A model generated the notes under the pieces. The model did not search any database and was not told where the DNA came from. It worked only from the letters and a program-made list of their open reading frames with translations. DNA of 64,000 nucleotides. It comes from Pantoea eucalypti (GTDB lineage Bacteria > Pseudomonadota > Gammaproteobacteria > Enterobacterales > Enterobacteriaceae). Within the stretch, counting starts at the first letter, position 1; each line of letters starts with the position of its first letter. The position numbers and the translations under genes are program-made. This document shows positions 61,196 to 64,000 of the stretch, piece by piece. The DNA is taken from positions 1-64,000 of the forward strand of contig NZ_CP045722.1 in NCBI RefSeq assembly GCF_009646115.1, given 5' to 3'.

Positions 61196-61891
61196 TTAGC
61201 AGAGCGGTTTAAGTTTTGCAGCCAGCGTACCTATATCGCTGACAATCAAATCCGGTGCAGGTGCCAGCGGGTAAAGTGCCTGTCCTTTGCGGGTAACAAA
61301 TGCGGTTTTCATTCCTGCGCGTTTTGCTCCACCCACATCCCAGCCATGAGCGGCCACCATCATGCACTGTGATGCAGGCTGATCCATTTCCTGCATTGCC
61401 CACTGATACACTTTCAGATCGGGCTTATAAACCTGAACCTGTTCCACGCTGAGAATGCGCGTGAACAGCCGAGCCAGTCCGGCAGAACTGAGCTGCTTTT
61501 CGGCCAGTGCCGCAGAAGAGTTGGTCAGCGCGACCAGTGTAAATCCCTGTTGCTGCAGAGCACTCAGTCCTGCGGCGACATCAGGATGGGCTGGCATGGC
61601 TGCGATAATGTCAGCCAGCGGTGTTGCGTCTGCAGGCAGAGTAATACCATAGCGTGTGGCGGTCATCTGCAGCACTGCTTCGGCGATATCACCAAAGTTA
61701 TGCCAGCTGCCGGTCACCGACTCCACGAGTGAATGATGTAATAGCGAGGTAAACCAGGCTTCAGCACGCTCCGGTCGGTCACCGAGTCGCTGCGCGACAA
61801 CCCGGTTCAGCTCAGTGGTATCCAGCAGGGTCTCATTGACATCAAAAAACAGGGTGCCGCTGTAGGGTGCGGGGTTATGACTGTCGGTCAT
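61196..61891 (-). CDS. Haloacid-dehalogenase-type (HAD) hydrolase
   Basis: A 231-residue HAD hydrolase of the L-2-haloacid dehalogenase group. Motif I is DVNETL with the nucleophile Asp17, motif II is LTNSSAA (Ser/Thr), the Lys is in QVYKPDLKVYQWA and the acid motif VAAHGWDVGGAKRAGM. The predicted reaction is hydrolysis of 2-haloacids or a phospho-ester; many relatives are phosphatases. Convergent with fic. Just beyond its start the base composition changes sharply. Confidence 0.85.
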   Translation of the reverse strand: MTDSHNPAPYSGTLFFDVNETLLDTTELNRVVAQRLGDRPERAEAWFTSLLHHSLVESVTGSWHNFGDIAEAVLQMTATRYGITLPADATPLADIIAAMPAHPDVAAGLSALQQQGFTLVALTNSSAALAEKQLSSAGLARLFTRILSVEQVQVYKPDLKVYQWAMQEMDQPASQCMMVAAHGWDVGGAKRAGMKTAFVTRKGQALYPLAPAPDLIVSDIGTLAAKLKPLC

Positions 61892-62160
61892 CGTGCCTCC
61901 GGTTGGTTTAATGGATGTGACAGGTGAGGCGTTAAAGACGCTCTCTGAAGGTAGAACACCGGTGAGGATTGCTCAATATCGAGTGCTGCGATAGTTAGAA
62001 ATCAAACTGGAAAACCTGATGTGATTCAGAAAATTAGTTATGCGCATAATACTTATTATGTTAAATAATATTGTTCGATGTATATGTCCTTAGTGACACA
62101 TTTAAATCACCTTCCATGGTGCGATGTCTTTCAAGTCAGAAAATATAATGAAAGAAATAA
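61892..62160. other. Junction from typical to AT-rich DNA
   Basis: About 270 bp with no gene. The GC content falls visibly from about 61990, which is the likely border of a transferred island. No tRNA, direct repeat or integrase is seen inside the window. Confidence 0.5.
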
Positions 62161-63687
62161 TCAGTCATCAGACAGTAAATCTTCAACATCTTTAAAGTCA
62201 CCAAGAGCGGACGTTAATAGCTCTATAATTTCAGATGATATTTGTTCAGCACTTAAAGTAAGTGAAGAATCTGAAAGATCATTATTAATCCAAAAAATAT
62301 CTAAATTTGTTCTTTCCCTAGACATAATTTCATCATAAGTGAACTCTCGCCACCTGCCACTTGGCCCCATCGACCCATCATCAGATTGGGATGCACTCCA
62401 GTTTGCAATTCTTGATCTGTAATCAGATGGTTTATACAAAGTGATGAACTCTTCAAAATCATTCCATGTTAATTTATTTTTTCTTAGTGTTTTATGAATA
62501 TTTGTCCTTAGATCATATATCCAAACAGACTTGGTTCCAGGCTTTAATCCGGGCTTACATGCGTCAAAGAAAATGACATTTGCGGTAACGCCTTGAGCAT
62601 AAAATATGCCACTTGGCAAGCGTAATATTGTGTGTAAATTGAACTTATCTAATAATTTCTTTCTGATTATCTCACCAGGTCCGCCTTCAAATAGCACATT
62701 ATCTGGAACAATAACTGCAGCTCTACCTTCCACTTTCAGCATGTTTGCAATATGTTGGATAAAATTCAACTGTTTGTTTGAAGTTGTTGTCCAGAAGTCA
62801 TCACGATTATAGAATGATTTATCCTTTTGAGATTTATTCTCCATAATGTTGGTAAAAGTCAAACTGCTTTTTTTACCAAAAGGTGGATTGGCAAGAACTA
62901 TATCAACTTTACTCTTAGGTCTATTCAATAATGCATCAGTGTTAGAAATTGGAAAGCTATTTAGGTTTATACCATTCAAATATAAATTCATCGCACACAA
63001 TCGTGTAACTGAATGAGAAATATCATTGCCAGTGAAGGTATGATTGTTTATAAAATTTGTTTCTTTATCGCTAAGAATTTTTGGTTTTCTTAACCCCGAC
63101 TTCCTGTCAATATCATTCAACAGAAAGTCATGTGCAACAATTAAAAAACCACCCGTCCCACATGCTGGATCAGAAATTGACTCATTAGGTTTAGGTTTAA
63201 TTACATCAACAATGGCTTCAATTATTGGTCTAGGAGTGAAGTATTGTCCAGCTCCTTTTTTTTCGCTTTCAGCAGACCGCTGCAATAAACCTTCATAAAT
63301 AGCACCTTTAATATCGAAGCTTAGAGAAGACCAAGATTCCTTATCAATGAGGTTAATTAACTTCCTAAGGTTGGCTTCATCTCTGATTTTGTTTTCAGCA
63401 TTTTTAAAAATAACCCCTATACTTCCTTTTTCACCACTTAATTTTTTTAGAGATTCTGAGTAGTAATTAATAATACTGTTTTTATCACAGTCTAATAGAC
63501 AACCCCAGACGTCTACGACCTCAACATTTAAGCCAGGCGTAGATTCATTGATAGCTGAAGCCATTTTAAGAAATATAAGGAAAGTTAGCTGTTCTACATA
63601 GTCACCATAGCCTATCCCCTCATCTCTTAAGACATGCGCATAGTTCCAAACGCGATTGACAATGTCTGTTGTACTGATATTAGTCAT
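62161..63687 (-). CDS. Type I restriction-modification DNA methyltransferase (HsdM-like)
   Basis: A 508-residue N6-adenine DNA methyltransferase. It has the N-terminal helical HsdM domain (FLIFLKMASA), the SAM motif I DPACGTGGFLIVA at about 173-185, and the catalytic NPPFG at about 267-271, with gamma-class order. The ATG at 63687 with AGAG upstream is preferred to a TTG five codons earlier. No hsdS or hsdR follows downstream before the normal DNA resumes, so this should be the last gene of its operon; the rest would be beyond the window. Codon use is AT-rich, unlike the neighbours, consistent with transfer. Confidence 0.9.
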   Translation of the reverse strand: MTNISTTDIVNRVWNYAHVLRDEGIGYGDYVEQLTFLIFLKMASAINESTPGLNVEVVDVWGCLLDCDKNSIINYYSESLKKLSGEKGSIGVIFKNAENKIRDEANLRKLINLIDKESWSSLSFDIKGAIYEGLLQRSAESEKKGAGQYFTPRPIIEAIVDVIKPKPNESISDPACGTGGFLIVAHDFLLNDIDRKSGLRKPKILSDKETNFINNHTFTGNDISHSVTRLCAMNLYLNGINLNSFPISNTDALLNRPKSKVDIVLANPPFGKKSSLTFTNIMENKSQKDKSFYNRDDFWTTTSNKQLNFIQHIANMLKVEGRAAVIVPDNVLFEGGPGEIIRKKLLDKFNLHTILRLPSGIFYAQGVTANVIFFDACKPGLKPGTKSVWIYDLRTNIHKTLRKNKLTWNDFEEFITLYKPSDYRSRIANWSASQSDDGSMGPSGRWREFTYDEIMSRERTNLDIFWINNDLSDSSLTLSAEQISSEIIELLTSALGDFKDVEDLLSDD

Positions 63688-63688
63688 T

Positions 63689-64000
63689 TTATTCTCTATC
63701 AAGTATTGTTTTTACCCACGGTTCATGGTAATGCTGCCTCAAGTACAATTTCGCTGCAGTAATAAATTTAGAATCTGGCCATGTGAAACGTATCAACTTT
63801 ATTATTTCTTTTATATTGGTCGTAATTTGCTCAGAGCTGACTTGGTGGCCATTTTTAAATGATTCATTTGTGCTCGCAACTAACTGGTCGATTCGTTGCC
63901 TTATAGCTTGGCGTGCCATTTTAGTAGGCTTATGATTTAAATGATACTTTTCTATAGATTCTTTGGCTCTCAAATAATCTTCTGAATTTTCATCATTACT
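63689..64000 (-). CDS. Partial gene upstream of hsdM, unknown function
   Basis: At least 103 codons, open to the window end (a TTG at 63973 is not necessarily the start). The visible C-terminus contains MARQAIRQRIDQLVASTNES and WPDSKFITAAKLYLRQHYHEP, a basic, helical, AT-rich sequence. Its stop lies one base before the hsdM ATG, so the two are co-translated. The family is not recognised; a restriction or specificity partner, or an accessory defence protein, is possible. Confidence 0.65.
   Translation of the reverse strand, partial: SNDENSEDYLRAKESIEKYHLNHKPTKMARQAIRQRIDQLVASTNESFKNGHQVSSEQITTNIKEIIKLIRFTWPDSKFITAAKLYLRQHYHEPWVKTILDRE

Overview
The window reads as chromosomal DNA of an enterobacterium, most likely of the Erwiniaceae (Pantoea/Erwinia type). 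This is inferred from the gene content: a sucrose catabolism end (scrB-scrR), a budABC acetoin operon with divergent budR, a complete arnBCADTEF lipid A modification operon, MipA, PACE and BaeSR/RND-type envelope genes, and two IprA-like regulators. No rRNA, tRNA, CRISPR array, intact prophage or insertion sequence was recognised.

Layout. 1-5.4 kb: scrB-scrR, then on the minus strand a lone cytochrome P450, a secreted gamma-class chorismate mutase and a GNAT enzyme. 5.8-14.8 kb: a signalling block with three c-di-GMP proteins (one intact cyclase, one probable phosphodiesterase with a dead GGDEF, one probable cyclase with a degraded EAL) and a methyl-accepting chemotaxis protein. 14.8-19.8 kb: a second GNAT, an FMN-binding oxidase-like protein, a YsnF-type stress protein that looks like a gene fusion, an IprA-like regulator and a secreted SnoaL-like protein. 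19.8-21.4 kb is mostly non-coding and holds a DUF1471 pseudogene broken at a perfect 17-bp inverted repeat. 21.4-26 kb: a UvrA2-like ABC ATPase, yefM-yoeB with its palindromic operator, and a CitMHS transporter. 26.3-32.6 kb: an orphan flagellin with a sigma-28 promoter and the bud locus. 32.6-39.8 kb: a response regulator, histidine kinase, RND adaptor and RND pump in one minus-strand run, with a divergent mipA.

39.8-47.8 kb is an accessory, regulator-rich stretch. It holds a GH1 relic, a stand-alone FabF-type ketosynthase and a TetR regulator with matching 24-bp inverted-repeat sites in front of both genes. A MarT/CadC-like membrane regulator follows, split by an eight-T run and translationally linked to a FidL-like partner. 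Next come an IprA-like plus LuxR-type pair, a DUF333 lipoprotein, a PACE exporter and a LacI relic. 47.8-51.4 kb: a Gfo/Idh/MocA dehydrogenase, a TPR protein, an ECF sigma factor whose best start is AUC, its anti-sigma factor, and YceI. 52.1-59.5 kb: arnBCADTEF. 59.6-61.9 kb: a Fic protein and a haloacid-dehalogenase-type hydrolase. From about 62 kb the DNA becomes visibly AT-rich and holds a type I DNA methyltransferase and a partial gene running off the end, probably a transferred defence island.

The observations most worth a second look are the shared TetR/FabF operator, the T8 frameshift in the MarT-like regulator, the hairpin that places the RND adaptor's ribosome binding site in a bulge, the non-AUG starts (AUC for the sigma factor, CUG for the GAF-PAS-GGDEF-EAL protein), and the inverted-repeat mutation in the DUF1471 gene. 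All functions are assigned by reading motifs; no database search was possible.
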